64,000 bases of DNA from Deltaproteobacteria bacterium (GTDB lineage: Bacteria > JAGRBM01 > JAHCIT01): positions 310,245 to 374,244 of the forward strand of contig JAHCIT010000001.1 in the NCBI GenBank assembly GCA_026129095.1, given 5' to 3'. Numbering within the stretch: position 1 is the first letter of the stretch; each line of letters opens with the position of its first letter. The position numbers and the translations under genes were made by a program. Positions 51,813-60,481 of the stretch are shown here, piece by piece. Below the pieces are notes generated by a model. The model ran no database searches. It saw only the letters and a program-made list of their open reading frames with translations, and was not told where the DNA came from.

Positions 51813-53879
51813 ATGAATAGTGGTTCCATACGCAAGCGGGTAGAAGCGGCCGGGCGACAGTCGGTATTGTGGGGCTGTGTTGCAGCCATAATCCCGATTG
51901 GTTTTTCGCTGGCAGTCATCCTGACGCTTCATGGTTACGGCCTGCGTGAAACAGCCACCTCTATTCTCGCGGTAGCGGTGCTTTTCATCCTGTTCGCACC
52001 AATCAATCTGCGCAGACTTCACCGGGAAAACTCCGCACTGATCGGTACCCTCGAAACTCTGGGACGCGGAGAAACACCCTCGAATGAACTCGTCACCGAA
52101 GCCGTCCAGAAGGCTCGCTCGGCAGTCCTCCGGTTCCAGGTTCTTTCGACACTGGGCTGGCTCGCCGGGCTCGGGATTGGCTTCTGGCTGTTCCAGATGC
52201 AGGGGGATCTCACCCGGTTTTCCCTGACCATCTTCGTCTGCTGCTTCGCGGGCAGTTACCTGTTCACCCACGGACTGAGCTGGACGATCTACCGCCGCGC
52301 ATTTGCACCCTGCCTGTCAGAACTCGTCACCCATCTCGAGGAACAGGATGCAGCCCGGCTGGCCCCACTCACCGTTCGTATCAAAATTCTGATCGGTCTG
52401 CTGTCAGGACTCGGCATTTTCATTTCGGGCGCTGTCGCGCTGGTAGCCTACCACAGCCGGATAGAAACAGGATCAGTGGCGGCCACCGCACTCCGGCCCA
52501 CCGTAATGGCCGAGTCCGCCTGGCTCCAGTCAGGTGCCCTAGCGGCCGAAAGCCCATACCGCCCCCTGTGGCCAGACGCCAAATGGATCGTCATCGAACC
52601 CGACGGTTCTGCAAATCCCAAACCGGATTGGGATCGCATTGACCGCCGGCTTCGGGATAAAATCCTGGCTTCCAGCGGACAAACGGTTTTCAATACCGTT
52701 GTATTCAGGGAAATCGCAATCATGGCGCCGGCTGGACAGGGCCGCCGGGTGGCAGCGGTTTTGCCCCGGGGTAGCCTCAAATCAGACGCAACCTCCACCC
52801 AGGCAGCTTCCGGAGCCATCATTCTCCTCGTGATTCTGGCTGTTGGGTTTCATACCTTTGTCGTCATCCGCGACGTGACTGAGCCGTTCGGAAGCCTGCG
52901 CCGTCTCGCGGCCAGAATTGCGGCCGGCGATCTCCGGCCGGATCCGGTGCCCTATGCCGACGATGAAACCGGTATTCTGCTGGTCCAGTTTGATCGTGCC
53001 GCTCGCAAGCTTTCCGAAGCGATCGAGTCATCCCAGAATCTCGCACGATCGGTGGCAGCCGCAACGGAGGAGCTGGCCTCCACCGCTGTGACGTTTGTCA
53101 GCTGGAGCGAGGAGGTTCGTGGCCATTCATCAAGAGCCGGAGGAATGCTGGACCAGATCGCGGCGGGCTCGGCTGACGTCAGCACACTGGTGAAGTCCAC
53201 ACGCACAGAGACTGAAACCGCCGCCCGGGAAGCCGGTGGCAGCGAACAGGAACTCGAGGCAAGTTCCCAGGGCCTGATCCAGCTCGGACAGGCGCTGGCG
53301 CAGGTATTCTCCAGAATTGAGGATCTCTCGAACCGCAGCGCCCATATCTCCGGAATCGTTGATGTCATCCGCGAAATCACTGCACAGACGAACCTTCTCA
53401 GCCTGAACGCCGCCATTGAAGCGGCCCGGGCAGGCGAGCACGGCCGCGGATTTTCAGTCGTGGCGGACGAAATCAGGAAACTGGCTGACCGGGCCAGCAC
53501 CAGCGCCGCCGAGATCAACACCATTATCCAGCAGGTAACCGAAACCGGACAAACCGCATCCCGGCTGGTGCAAGGCGCCCGTGAAGATTTCTCTGGCCGG
53601 CAGGAGACCGTCCGGCAAACTGCTGACCGGTTTCATGGAATTACCCGGACATTCGTAGATGCCGGCCGGGCGTTCCAGAAACTGGATGATCTGGTAGCCG
53701 AGCATGTCAGGCTGTCGCTGGAGTCGGCTTCGGCCTTGCAGAATATCGTGCAAACCCAGGCCGAGCAGACCACGGCCGCCGAACAGCTCCGTGCCACAGC
53801 CACCGAACTCACACGGATGGCCGAAAACCTCTCCCGGCTTCTCATGGCCTTCCAGATCGGAACGAAAAAGAAACGGTAA
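51813..53879 (+). CDS. Methyl-accepting chemotaxis protein with multi-helix N-terminus
   Basis: A 688-residue transducer. The first ~220 residues hold about five hydrophobic helices, then a region of ~120 residues that may be a small external sensor (about 220-330), another helix (about 332-352), a HAMP segment ([19 protein letters not shown]) and the signalling domain with the conserved [20 protein letters not shown]. It would couple to CheA via CheW; the partner may be the CheA at 6-8 kb, but no che gene is beside it. No C-terminal CheR-tether peptide is seen. The promoter predicted upstream gives almost no leader. Confidence 0.88.
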   Translation: MNSGSIRKRVEAAGRQSVLWGCVAAIIPIGFSLAVILTLHGYGLRETATSILAVAVLFILFAPINLRRLHRENSALIGTLETLGRGETPSNELVTEAVQKARSAVLRFQVLSTLGWLAGLGIGFWLFQMQGDLTRFSLTIFVCCFAGSYLFTHGLSWTIYRRAFAPCLSELVTHLEEQDAARLAPLTVRIKILIGLLSGLGIFISGAVALVAYHSRIETGSVAATALRPTVMAESAWLQSGALAAESPYRPLWPDAKWIVIEPDGSANPKPDWDRIDRRLRDKILASSGQTVFNTVVFREIAIMAPAGQGRRVAAVLPRGSLKSDATSTQAASGAIILLVILAVGFHTFVVIRDVTEPFGSLRRLAARIAAGDLRPDPVPYADDETGILLVQFDRAARKLSEAIESSQNLARSVAAATEELASTAVTFVSWSEEVRGHSSRAGGMLDQIAAGSADVSTLVKSTRTETETAAREAGGSEQELEASSQGLIQLGQALAQVFSRIEDLSNRSAHISGIVDVIREITAQTNLLSLNAAIEAARAGEHGRGFSVVADEIRKLADRASTSAAEINTIIQQVTETGQTASRLVQGAREDFSGRQETVRQTADRFHGITRTFVDAGRAFQKLDDLVAEHVRLSLESASALQNIVQTQAEQTTAAEQLRATATELTRMAENLSRLLMAFQIGTKKKR

Positions 53880-53882
53880 CCC

Positions 53883-55799
53883 TTACCCGTCCTGCTCCAG
53901 ATACGTATAACCTGCCAGTCCGCGGTCATAATGGCTGATGAGTTGGCGGGCTTCCTCAAAAGTAATTCGGCCGTCCCTCAGGGCCATTTCGGTAGCATCA
54001 CGCATCATGTTAACCAGCTGGGACTTGTCGTACTCGACATAGGACAGAACGTCAGTCACGGAATCGCCCTGTACCACATGCCCGATGGTGTAGCTGGAAT
54101 CGTCATTCACCTTGACATGCACGGCATTAGTATCGCCGAAAAGATTGTGCAGATCGCCGAGTATCTCCTGATACGCACCTACGAGGAACACTCCCAGATA
54201 GTAAGGCTCACCAGGCTTGAAGCGGTGCAGTTCGAGGAAATGCTTGGTGTCGTGGGGATCGATAAACTCATCAATTTTCCCGTCAGAATCACAGGTAAGA
54301 TCTGCAATCGTTCCGCGCCGTGAGGGTTTCTCATTCAGCCGGTGGATAGGCATGATCGGGAAAAGCTGGTCCACAGCCCAGTGGTCCGGTATCGACTGGA
54401 AAATGGAGAAATTGCAGAAATAGGTATCCGTGAGCAGGTTTCTTACATTCTCCAGTTCGTCGGGAATCTTCTCCACCTCATCCAGAATCTTCAGGAACTT
54501 CTTCGTGCAGGAAGCCATGTACTGCTCTGCCAGCGCCCGGGTTTTCAGGTCGATCCGGCCGCGCGAGAAGTCGGTGGCGATGTCTTCTCTCAGCACCAGA
54601 AGATCGTTGTACAGTTCCTGGTAGTTCCGGTGAGAAAGGTTTTTCAGGATGTTCCACAGTTCCTGGATGGGAGCGGGGGCGTCCTTTGGCGGCTCAGGCT
54701 GCTCATCCGGTGGCTGGAGTTCATTCACTCCGAGCACATCGAACACCAGCATGGCATGGTGCGCCACCAGCGCACGGCCGGATTCGCTGAGCAGCGTGGG
54801 ATGCGGAACATGCCGCTCGTCGCAGTAGGTCCCTACTTCAGAAACGATATCGTTGGCATACTCCTGCAGGGAGTAGTTCTTGGATGAATGGAAATTCGAT
54901 CGTGAGCCGTCATAGTCGATAGCAAGTCCGCCGCCCACGTCCAGATACTTCAGATTGGCACCCATCTTGTGCAGGTCACAGAAGACAATCGATGCCTCGC
55001 GAACCGCATCCCGGATGGCGCGGATATGCGTGATCTGGCTGCCGATATGGAAATGAAGAAGCTGCAGGCAGTCGAGCATCTTCTCCTTTTCGAGCAGTTC
55101 CACCAGCTTCACCATTTCGCTGGCATTGAGACCGAACTTGGACCGCTCCCCGGTCGATTCATTCCACTTCCCCGCTCCGCGGGCATTCAGCTTTACCCGC
55201 GCACCGATCAGTGGCCGGACGCCGATCCGCCTGGAAACTGCGATCACCTCGGCTGCTTCGGCGAACCGGTCCAGAACGATGAATGGCTTTCTTCCCAGCT
55301 TTTGTGCCAGCAGGGCCGTCTCGATGTATTCGCTGTCCTTGTACCCATTGCAGACGATTACGGCCTCGGGATCGTTCATGAACGCCAGCACGATAAGCAG
55401 TTCCGGCTTGGAACCTGCCTCCAGTCCCAAATTGTACGGGCGGCCATACTGCACGAGTTCCTCAATCACATGCCGTTGCTGGTTCACTTTCACCGGCATG
55501 ATCGGCCGATAGCTGCTTTTGTAGTTATAGGTCTCGATCGATTTCTGGAATGCCCGGCTGAGACGGCTCACCCGGTCGTTCAGTACGTCCGAGAAACGGA
55601 GCAGAAGCGGTGTCGTCAGCCCCCGGCGGCTGATATCATCCGTCATGGCCCGAAGATCTGCCCGGGGGCCATTTGGTCCCCGCGGGTGTACGAAGAGATT
55701 CCCGTTATCACCGATGCTGAAGTAGCTGGCTCCCCAGTTCTCGACTCCGTAAAGTTCTGCGCTGTCACGCACCGTCCAGGGACGAAGGTCCTTGGCCAC
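53883..55799 (-). CDS. speA: Biosynthetic arginine decarboxylase
   Basis: A 638-residue PLP enzyme of the SpeA type (alanine-racemase-fold decarboxylase). It starts with a GTG preceded by AAGGAG. The PLP lysine is in the context RPIMPVKVNQQRHV. Later motifs include KFGLNASEM, FHIGSQITHIRAI and DVGGGLAIDYDG. It converts arginine to agmatine, the first step towards putrescine and spermidine. No speB or agmatine deiminase is in the window. It is convergent to the transducer gene with 3 bases between stops. Confidence 0.95.
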   Translation of the reverse strand: MAKDLRPWTVRDSAELYGVENWGASYFSIGDNGNLFVHPRGPNGPRADLRAMTDDISRRGLTTPLLLRFSDVLNDRVSRLSRAFQKSIETYNYKSSYRPIMPVKVNQQRHVIEELVQYGRPYNLGLEAGSKPELLIVLAFMNDPEAVIVCNGYKDSEYIETALLAQKLGRKPFIVLDRFAEAAEVIAVSRRIGVRPLIGARVKLNARGAGKWNESTGERSKFGLNASEMVKLVELLEKEKMLDCLQLLHFHIGSQITHIRAIRDAVREASIVFCDLHKMGANLKYLDVGGGLAIDYDGSRSNFHSSKNYSLQEYANDIVSEVGTYCDERHVPHPTLLSESGRALVAHHAMLVFDVLGVNELQPPDEQPEPPKDAPAPIQELWNILKNLSHRNYQELYNDLLVLREDIATDFSRGRIDLKTRALAEQYMASCTKKFLKILDEVEKIPDELENVRNLLTDTYFCNFSIFQSIPDHWAVDQLFPIMPIHRLNEKPSRRGTIADLTCDSDGKIDEFIDPHDTKHFLELHRFKPGEPYYLGVFLVGAYQEILGDLHNLFGDTNAVHVKVNDDSSYTIGHVVQGDSVTDVLSYVEYDKSQLVNMMRDATEMALRDGRITFEEARQLISHYDRGLAGYTYLEQDG

Positions 55800-56156
55800 C
55801 TTGTTCGCTCCTTTTCGGAACCACCCTAGTCCTTGAAGGATGGCCTTCCGGCCGGATGCTCAACGGGTCCGGCAAGCGCGTGATTGAATACGAAGCGAAG
55901 CAGCTAGGCAACAGGGGGTCCCCGTCCGGCGGGTCCTAGATATTTCCAAGAACAGCCGTCCAGTAATTTGTAAAAATCCCGTAAAACCCGGCCGAATGCC
56001 ACTATAAAGCCGAATTTGGCTTTTACAGAACTAGCACAGTCAGCCCATTTCAACCCCGCTATTATCTCTGGTCGCGGCCGCAGATTCTGGCCCAATACAA
56101 CGGGCCAGACCGGCGCAAACGCCTCACGGCATATGGAAAGAGAGCCAATTCGACCG
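55800..56156. other. Intergenic region between speA and the desaturase
   Basis: About 360 bases without a credible coding frame. It holds the promoters of speA and the desaturase and a palindrome (56006-56023) annotated separately. TGTAAAA near 55971 and TTTTACA at 56021-56027 are inverse complements about 45 bases apart, hinting at a second operator-like pair. Nothing RNA-like is visible. Confidence 0.4.
56006..56023 (+). promoter_or_regulatory. Near-perfect palindrome at the desaturase promoter
   Basis: AAAGCC (56006-56011) and GGCTTT (56018-56023) flank GAATTT; 16 of 18 bases obey the symmetry. It overlaps the end of TATAAA (56003-56008), a candidate -10 element for the desaturase gene, as a repressor site would. 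The regulator is unknown; fatty-acid desaturase genes are commonly controlled by TetR-type repressors. The function is inference. Confidence 0.4.
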
Positions 56157-57164
56157 ATGATCCCCGAAACCAGCACCACCCCGGCTTCCACATCCGGACA
56201 TACTCCTTCGCCTTCTTCTGCCGCCTCGAAAGCCACTCGCCCGGCCGTCAAGTCGCCGGCCTGGTTTCGCGGAAACCTGGCGGCTCACGCCATGATGGTT
56301 GTGCCCTTTGCAGCCATGCATCTCATCGCCATCTTCGGTGCCTGGCATGTAGGATTCCGCTGGGAATGGCTGGCTGTCGCCATAGGTTTTTTCTATCTGC
56401 GCATGTTTGGCATTACCGCCGGCTATCACCGCTACTTCTCGCACCGTTCCTTTGAAACCTCACGTTGGTTCGCGTTTGTACTCGCATTCCTGGGATCAAG
56501 CGCCGCACAAAAGGGCGTCATCTGGTGGGCAGGGCATCACCGCGACCACCACAAGTATTCCGACCAGACCGAAGACATCCATTCGCCGGTCCAGAAGGGT
56601 TTCTGGCAATCACATGTGGGATGGATCCTGGGCGCCGAATATGACGGCGTGAAATGGCACAACATGAAGGATTTCGCCCAGTATCCGGAAATCCGTTTTA
56701 TCCAGAACTACTGGCTCATTACGCCGGTTTCGTGGGGCGTTCTGTTTTTCTATATCGGCGGCTGGCCACTGCTCGTATGGGGACTCTTCGTGTCGACCGT
56801 GGCGCTTTACCACGCGACATTCACCATCAATTCGCTTTCACACGTTTTTGGCAAGCGCCGGTACAAGACAACCGACACCAGCCGGAACAACTGGATGCTG
56901 GCACTGCTTACCATGGGCGAAGGCTGGCACAACAACCACCACTACTACCAGGCCAGCGTCCGGCAGGGCTTCTACTGGTGGGAAATCGACATGTCCTACA
57001 TGATCCTGAAAGTACTTTCCTGGTTCGGGATCGTCTGGAACCTGAAGGTTCCGCCCGAGCGGGTTCTCAATCAGAACCGTTACACCGCTGATGAACTGGC
57101 CGCATGGCGACAGGATTCGGTCCTGACTGCTCCGGCCATACCCGCCCCGGTAGAAGCGAACTAG
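56157..57164 (+). CDS. Acyl-CoA / fatty acid desaturase (delta-9 type)
   Basis: A 335-residue membrane di-iron enzyme. All three histidine boxes are present: HRYFSH (91-96), HHRDHH (127-132) and HNNHH (258-262), with hydrophobic helices between them. It inserts a double bond into fatty acyl chains in the inner membrane, using electrons from an unlinked donor. The ATG at 56157 has GGAAAGAGAG upstream; an earlier Met at 56133 lies within that signal. A hairpin lies after the gene and before the Rieske oxygenase genes. Confidence 0.9.
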   Translation: MIPETSTTPASTSGHTPSPSSAASKATRPAVKSPAWFRGNLAAHAMMVVPFAAMHLIAIFGAWHVGFRWEWLAVAIGFFYLRMFGITAGYHRYFSHRSFETSRWFAFVLAFLGSSAAQKGVIWWAGHHRDHHKYSDQTEDIHSPVQKGFWQSHVGWILGAEYDGVKWHNMKDFAQYPEIRFIQNYWLITPVSWGVLFFYIGGWPLLVWGLFVSTVALYHATFTINSLSHVFGKRRYKTTDTSRNNWMLALLTMGEGWHNNHHYYQASVRQGFYWWEIDMSYMILKVLSWFGIVWNLKVPPERVLNQNRYTADELAAWRQDSVLTAPAIPAPVEAN

Positions 57165-57190
57165 AGCCAGGAACGCCGGAAAGGGCCCTG

Positions 57191-57228
57191 GAAACAGGAT
57201 CGCCCATCAGGAAGGGTGGTCCTGTTTC
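57191..57228 (+). terminator. Strong hairpin after the desaturase gene
   Basis: GAAACAGGA (57191-57199) pairs with TCCTGTTTC (57220-57228) and the inner bases TCGCCC/GGGTGG extend the stem to about 15 pairs (two G-U), with an 8-base loop. Only ATTG follows, so the U-tract is poor. It probably terminates or attenuates transcription between the desaturase and the oxygenase genes. Confidence 0.5.
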
Positions 57229-57281
57229 ATTGCCACTTGCTGTTTGCACCGGCCTTGCGAGGCGTTTATGAACAGGCCCCG

Positions 57282-58514
57282 ATGATCAGCACCGCTCCAG
57301 ACTACCGGTGGCCAGAGGCGGGTTCTTCCCGTATTCCATACTGGATCTATTCCGACCCGGCTATTTATGCCCGGGAGCAGGAACGCCTGTTCAGCGGTTC
57401 AAGCTGGAACTACATCGGCTTTGAAAGCGAGATCCCGGCCCCGGGCGACTTCAAACGGACCTTCGTCGGCGAGCGGTCTGTTGTCGCAGCCCGCGACCGG
57501 GACGGCCATATCCACGTTTTCCTCAACACATGTGCCCACCGGGGTGTCCAGTTCTGCCGCCACTCGCACGGTAACGCCAAAAGCTTCGTCTGCCCCTATC
57601 ACCAGTGGGTTTACGACCTGAAGGGCAACCTGGTGGGTGTCCCTTTTCGTAAGGGCGTGCAAGGACAGGGCGGAATGCCGGAAGATTTCGACCTCGCCAG
57701 CCATGGGCTCGTGAAGCTCAAGGCGGAAACCGTCAATGGAGCCATTTTCGCCACCTTTGACCAGCGGATGGTTCCATTCCGGGACTATCTGGGTGACTCC
57801 ATGTACCACTATTTCACGCGGGTATTCGACGGCCGAGGCATTCGTGTGCTTGGCTATGCCCGCCAGATCATCCCCTGCAACTGGAAACTGATGTTTGAGA
57901 ACATCAAGGATCCCTACCACGCCAGCCTGCTTCATGTGTTTCTGGTGACGTTCGGACTGTTCCGGGCTGACCAGAAATCGGACGTGAAACTGGACCCGAC
58001 CGGCCGCCATGCAGTTCTCGTCTCCCGCAAGGGCGAGCAGAAAGCCACCGAAGGCACTGCCGAGATGCGATCGTTCAAGGCGGACTACAAGCTGGAAGAC
58101 CCGCGCCTGCTGGATCCGGTAAAGGAGTTTCCCGACGATGCCACAGTGGTCATGCAGACACTTTTCCCGAACGTGATTGTCCAGCAGCAGTCCAACACGC
58201 TTGCCACCCGGCAGATCATTCCCAGGGGCCCGGACCGCTTCGAACTGGTCTGGACATATTTCGCCTATACCACCGATGACGAGGCAATGGTACGTCGCCG
58301 GCTGCGACAGGCCAATCTGATGGGACCGGCGGGACTTGTATCCGTTGATGATGGCGAGGTTCTGGAGTTCACCCAGGACGGCGTGAAGGCAAACCCCACT
58401 ATGAACGGCATTCTGGAAATGGGCGGGCGCGACCGGGCCGACACGGCCCACATGGTCACCGAAGCGGCCATACGGGGATTCTACGACTACTACCGGGAAG
58501 TGATGGGACTCTGA
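57282..58514 (+). CDS. Aromatic-ring-hydroxylating dioxygenase, alpha subunit
   Basis: A 410-residue Rieske non-heme iron oxygenase. The 2Fe-2S ligands are Cys84, His86, Cys104 and His107 (TCAHRG and CPYHQWVYD). The catalytic iron ligands His213 and His218 and the bridging Asp210 lie in ENIKDPYHASLLH. This form recalls the anthranilate dioxygenase / salicylate 5-hydroxylase group. The substrate cannot be fixed from sequence. The beta subunit is next; no ferredoxin or reductase gene is adjacent, so electrons must come from elsewhere. The frame opens at 57216 but MISTAPDYRWPEAGSS is the sensible start. Confidence 0.9.
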   Translation: MISTAPDYRWPEAGSSRIPYWIYSDPAIYAREQERLFSGSSWNYIGFESEIPAPGDFKRTFVGERSVVAARDRDGHIHVFLNTCAHRGVQFCRHSHGNAKSFVCPYHQWVYDLKGNLVGVPFRKGVQGQGGMPEDFDLASHGLVKLKAETVNGAIFATFDQRMVPFRDYLGDSMYHYFTRVFDGRGIRVLGYARQIIPCNWKLMFENIKDPYHASLLHVFLVTFGLFRADQKSDVKLDPTGRHAVLVSRKGEQKATEGTAEMRSFKADYKLEDPRLLDPVKEFPDDATVVMQTLFPNVIVQQQSNTLATRQIIPRGPDRFELVWTYFAYTTDDEAMVRRRLRQANLMGPAGLVSVDDGEVLEFTQDGVKANPTMNGILEMGGRDRADTAHMVTEAAIRGFYDYYREVMGL

Positions 58515-58515
58515 C

Positions 58516-59016
58516 GTGAACCCCGGCCTGGATCTTTCAAAGCTTACTCCGATAGAGCTGCGCCTTCAGGTCGAAGAGCTGCTTTATGCCTATGCTGACG
58601 TACTCGACAACGGCTTACTGGACGACTGGCCGCCATTCTTCACCTCCGACTGCCTGTACCAGATCATCGCCCGCGAGAATTACGACCGTGGTTTCCCCCT
58701 TGCCACCATGCTCTGCGAAAGCCAGGCGATGCTCCGGGACCGCGTGACGGCATACCGGCAGGCGAACGTCTATTCGCCCCGCTACTTTCGCCATCTCATC
58801 AGCACTGTTCGCATCGTTGGAATCGAAAGCGGTATTGTGTCCGCACGCTCCAATTTTGCCGTGCTCCAGACCCTCGTGGATGACAAAACCCGGGTTTTCC
58901 TTGCTGGCCGCTACGAAGACTGTATCGTCATTGACGAAGGCCGTCTACGTTTCCGGCAGAAGCTGTGCATCTATGACACGCTTCATGTGCCCAATTCGAT
59001 TGTTCATCCGGTTTGA
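58516..59016 (+). CDS. Aromatic-ring-hydroxylating dioxygenase, beta subunit
   Basis: A 166-residue SnoaL/NTF2-fold protein typical of oxygenase small subunits: ELLYAYADVLDNGLLDDWPPF, FTSDCLYQIIARENYDRGFP and SPRYFRHLISTVRIVG. It starts at GTG one base after the alpha-subunit stop, so the two are co-translated. Beta subunits stabilise the hexamer and are not catalytic. It is followed after 3 bases by the HAD phosphatase gene. Confidence 0.88.
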   Translation: MNPGLDLSKLTPIELRLQVEELLYAYADVLDNGLLDDWPPFFTSDCLYQIIARENYDRGFPLATMLCESQAMLRDRVTAYRQANVYSPRYFRHLISTVRIVGIESGIVSARSNFAVLQTLVDDKTRVFLAGRYEDCIVIDEGRLRFRQKLCIYDTLHVPNSIVHPV

Positions 59017-59019
59017 CCC

Positions 59020-59721
59020 ATGGCTGGAAAAACGAAGCTCATACTTTGGGATATTGACGGCACGCTGATCCGTTCTGGAGGTGCCGGGGCGCGAGCGCTC
59101 GACCGGGCCTTTGTTGATCTTTACGGTGTCCAGAATGCCTGCGAAACAATCGACTGGGGCGGCATGACTGACCCGCTGATTGTGAACGAACTGATCCGTT
59201 TCCATTTCCGTCGTGAAGCCACTCCCGAGGACCGGGAGCAGACGCTGCAGGGGTACCTGTCCTACCTTCCGGAAGAAATCGAAAGAGCGAGCGAATACCG
59301 GGTAATGCCCGGGGTGCGTGAGGCCGTTGAAGAAATGCACGAGCATCCTGAATATCATCAGGGGCTTGGCACCGGAAACCTGGAGCCGGGCGGCCGGATC
59401 AAGCTGGGCCGGTCAGACCTGGGCCGGTATTTCGAGTGGGGCGGCTTTGCATCCGACTCCGACCGCCGCGCCGAGCTGATCCGCATCGGCATCGAACGCG
59501 GCCGCCGCGCCGCAGGCGAACACGTTCCAGCCGAGCGTGTGGTGATTATCGGCGATACCCTGCGCGATATCGAGGCGGCCAGGGCCTGCGGGGCCCGCGT
59601 CATTGCCGTGGCAACCGGGGCAAAAACACTCGCCGAACTGGAGGCTGGCAAGCCTGATCTGCTTGTCGAAGATATTGCTGCCGGAGAAACGCGGTTCTGG
59701 GACTGGCTGAAGTCGCTTTAG
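59020..59721 (+). CDS. HAD-superfamily hydrolase, phosphoglycolate-phosphatase-like
   Basis: A 233-residue HAD hydrolase. Motif I is LWDIDGTLIRSGG (nucleophile Asp), motif II lies at LGTGNLEPG, motif III is the Lys in GRIKLGRS, and motif IV is IIGDTLRDIEAA. A helical cap follows motif I, as in phosphoglycolate phosphatase (Gph) or beta-phosphoglucomutase-like members. The substrate is unknown. It starts 3 bases after the oxygenase beta gene and is probably part of that operon, but a functional link is not obvious. Confidence 0.85.
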   Translation: MAGKTKLILWDIDGTLIRSGGAGARALDRAFVDLYGVQNACETIDWGGMTDPLIVNELIRFHFRREATPEDREQTLQGYLSYLPEEIERASEYRVMPGVREAVEEMHEHPEYHQGLGTGNLEPGGRIKLGRSDLGRYFEWGGFASDSDRRAELIRIGIERGRRAAGEHVPAERVVIIGDTLRDIEAARACGARVIAVATGAKTLAELEAGKPDLLVEDIAAGETRFWDWLKSL

Positions 59722-59724
59722 CCC

Positions 59725-60162
59725 CTATTCCACGCTTTTCACCGGTTTTGCTTCGCAGCCCTTGACCCATTCAACCGTGCCATCGGCAAAATACTCTTTC
59801 TTCCATATAGGGACGGTCTGTTTCAGGGTGTCGATAGCCCAGTGACAGGCGCGAATGGCATCAGCGCGGTGCGGCGAACTGACCGCAATGGCTACCGAAG
59901 CCTCGCCGATGGCCAGATCCCCCACGCGGTGCTCAATCCGGCAACGGGTGACAACAAACCTCCTGACGGTTTCCGCTTCGATCTCATCCATCACCTTTTC
60001 GGCCATGCCGGGCATCGATTCGTAGTAAAGCCTGAGAACACCCCGGCCTTCGTGGTGATTACGCACAACGCCCAGAAATGTCGCCACCGCACCGGCTTCC
60101 GGCGTCACAACTTCGGCCGCCAGCCGGTCAACAGATAGCGTATCTTTCAGAAGACGGCTCAC
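59725..60162 (-). CDS. moaE: Molybdopterin synthase catalytic subunit
   Basis: A 145-residue protein of the usual length. It has AVATFLGVVRNHHEGRGVLR, YYESMPGMAEKVMDEI, HRVGDLAIGEASVAIA and VPIWKKEYFADG, with the catalytic lysine pair near the C-terminus. MoaE takes sulfur from MoaD thiocarboxylate to turn precursor Z (cPMP) into molybdopterin. I prefer the GTG at 60162, which overlaps the moaD TGA (GTGA) and has GGAGG six bases upstream, over the in-frame GTG at 60168, which would lie directly against that site. Confidence 0.94.
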   Translation of the reverse strand: MSRLLKDTLSVDRLAAEVVTPEAGAVATFLGVVRNHHEGRGVLRLYYESMPGMAEKVMDEIEAETVRRFVVTRCRIEHRVGDLAIGEASVAIAVSSPHRADAIRACHWAIDTLKQTVPIWKKEYFADGTVEWVKGCEAKPVKSVE

Positions 60163-60410
60163 CGGCACCCTCCACTCACGGGCGGAATCAGAGCTATCTC
60201 CTCCCCCGGTTTCAGCTTATGCCCGGTGTCAATGTAACTTTCGCCGGAAACGACAGCGATGTGCTTGCGGCGGGCGGCAATATCCGGATGCCGCTCCCCC
60301 ACGGCTTCCAGAAGCATTCCTACCGATGAACCATCGGGCAGATCGAACAGTTCGCTGTCGGAACCTGCCAGATCCCTTAGCATGGCGAAATAGGCAACCC
60401 GAACCTGCAT
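60159..60410 (-). CDS. moaD: Molybdopterin synthase sulfur carrier subunit with C-terminal extension
   Basis: An 83-residue ubiquitin-like protein: VRVAYFAMLRDLAGSDSE, the SVGMLLEAVGERHP helix, then LKPGEEIALIPPVSGG. MoaD normally ends in Gly-Gly, whose C-terminal carboxylate is adenylated and thiolated by MoeB. Here Gly80-Gly81 is followed by Cys-Arg before the stop. The Gly-Gly codons (GGA GGG) also form the GGAGG ribosome-binding site for moaE. Either the tail is removed, or this MoaD is inactive, or the two residues are tolerated. The ATG at 60410 has GGAG six bases upstream and is preferred to the Met at 60422. Confidence 0.88.
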   Translation of the reverse strand: MQVRVAYFAMLRDLAGSDSELFDLPDGSSVGMLLEAVGERHPDIAARRKHIAVVSGESYIDTGHKLKPGEEIALIPPVSGGCR

Positions 60411-60481
60411 GAATGGCTCCATTCTCCGGTGGAAAATCTACCCGGAGAGTGGAGACCTGTCGAGCCGCTCAGGCCAGCTGG

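Noticed and set aside
59725-60168. moaE starting at the GTG at 60168
   Set aside because: The GGAGG site would touch that codon, while the GTG at 60162 has ideal spacing and the classic GTGA overlap.
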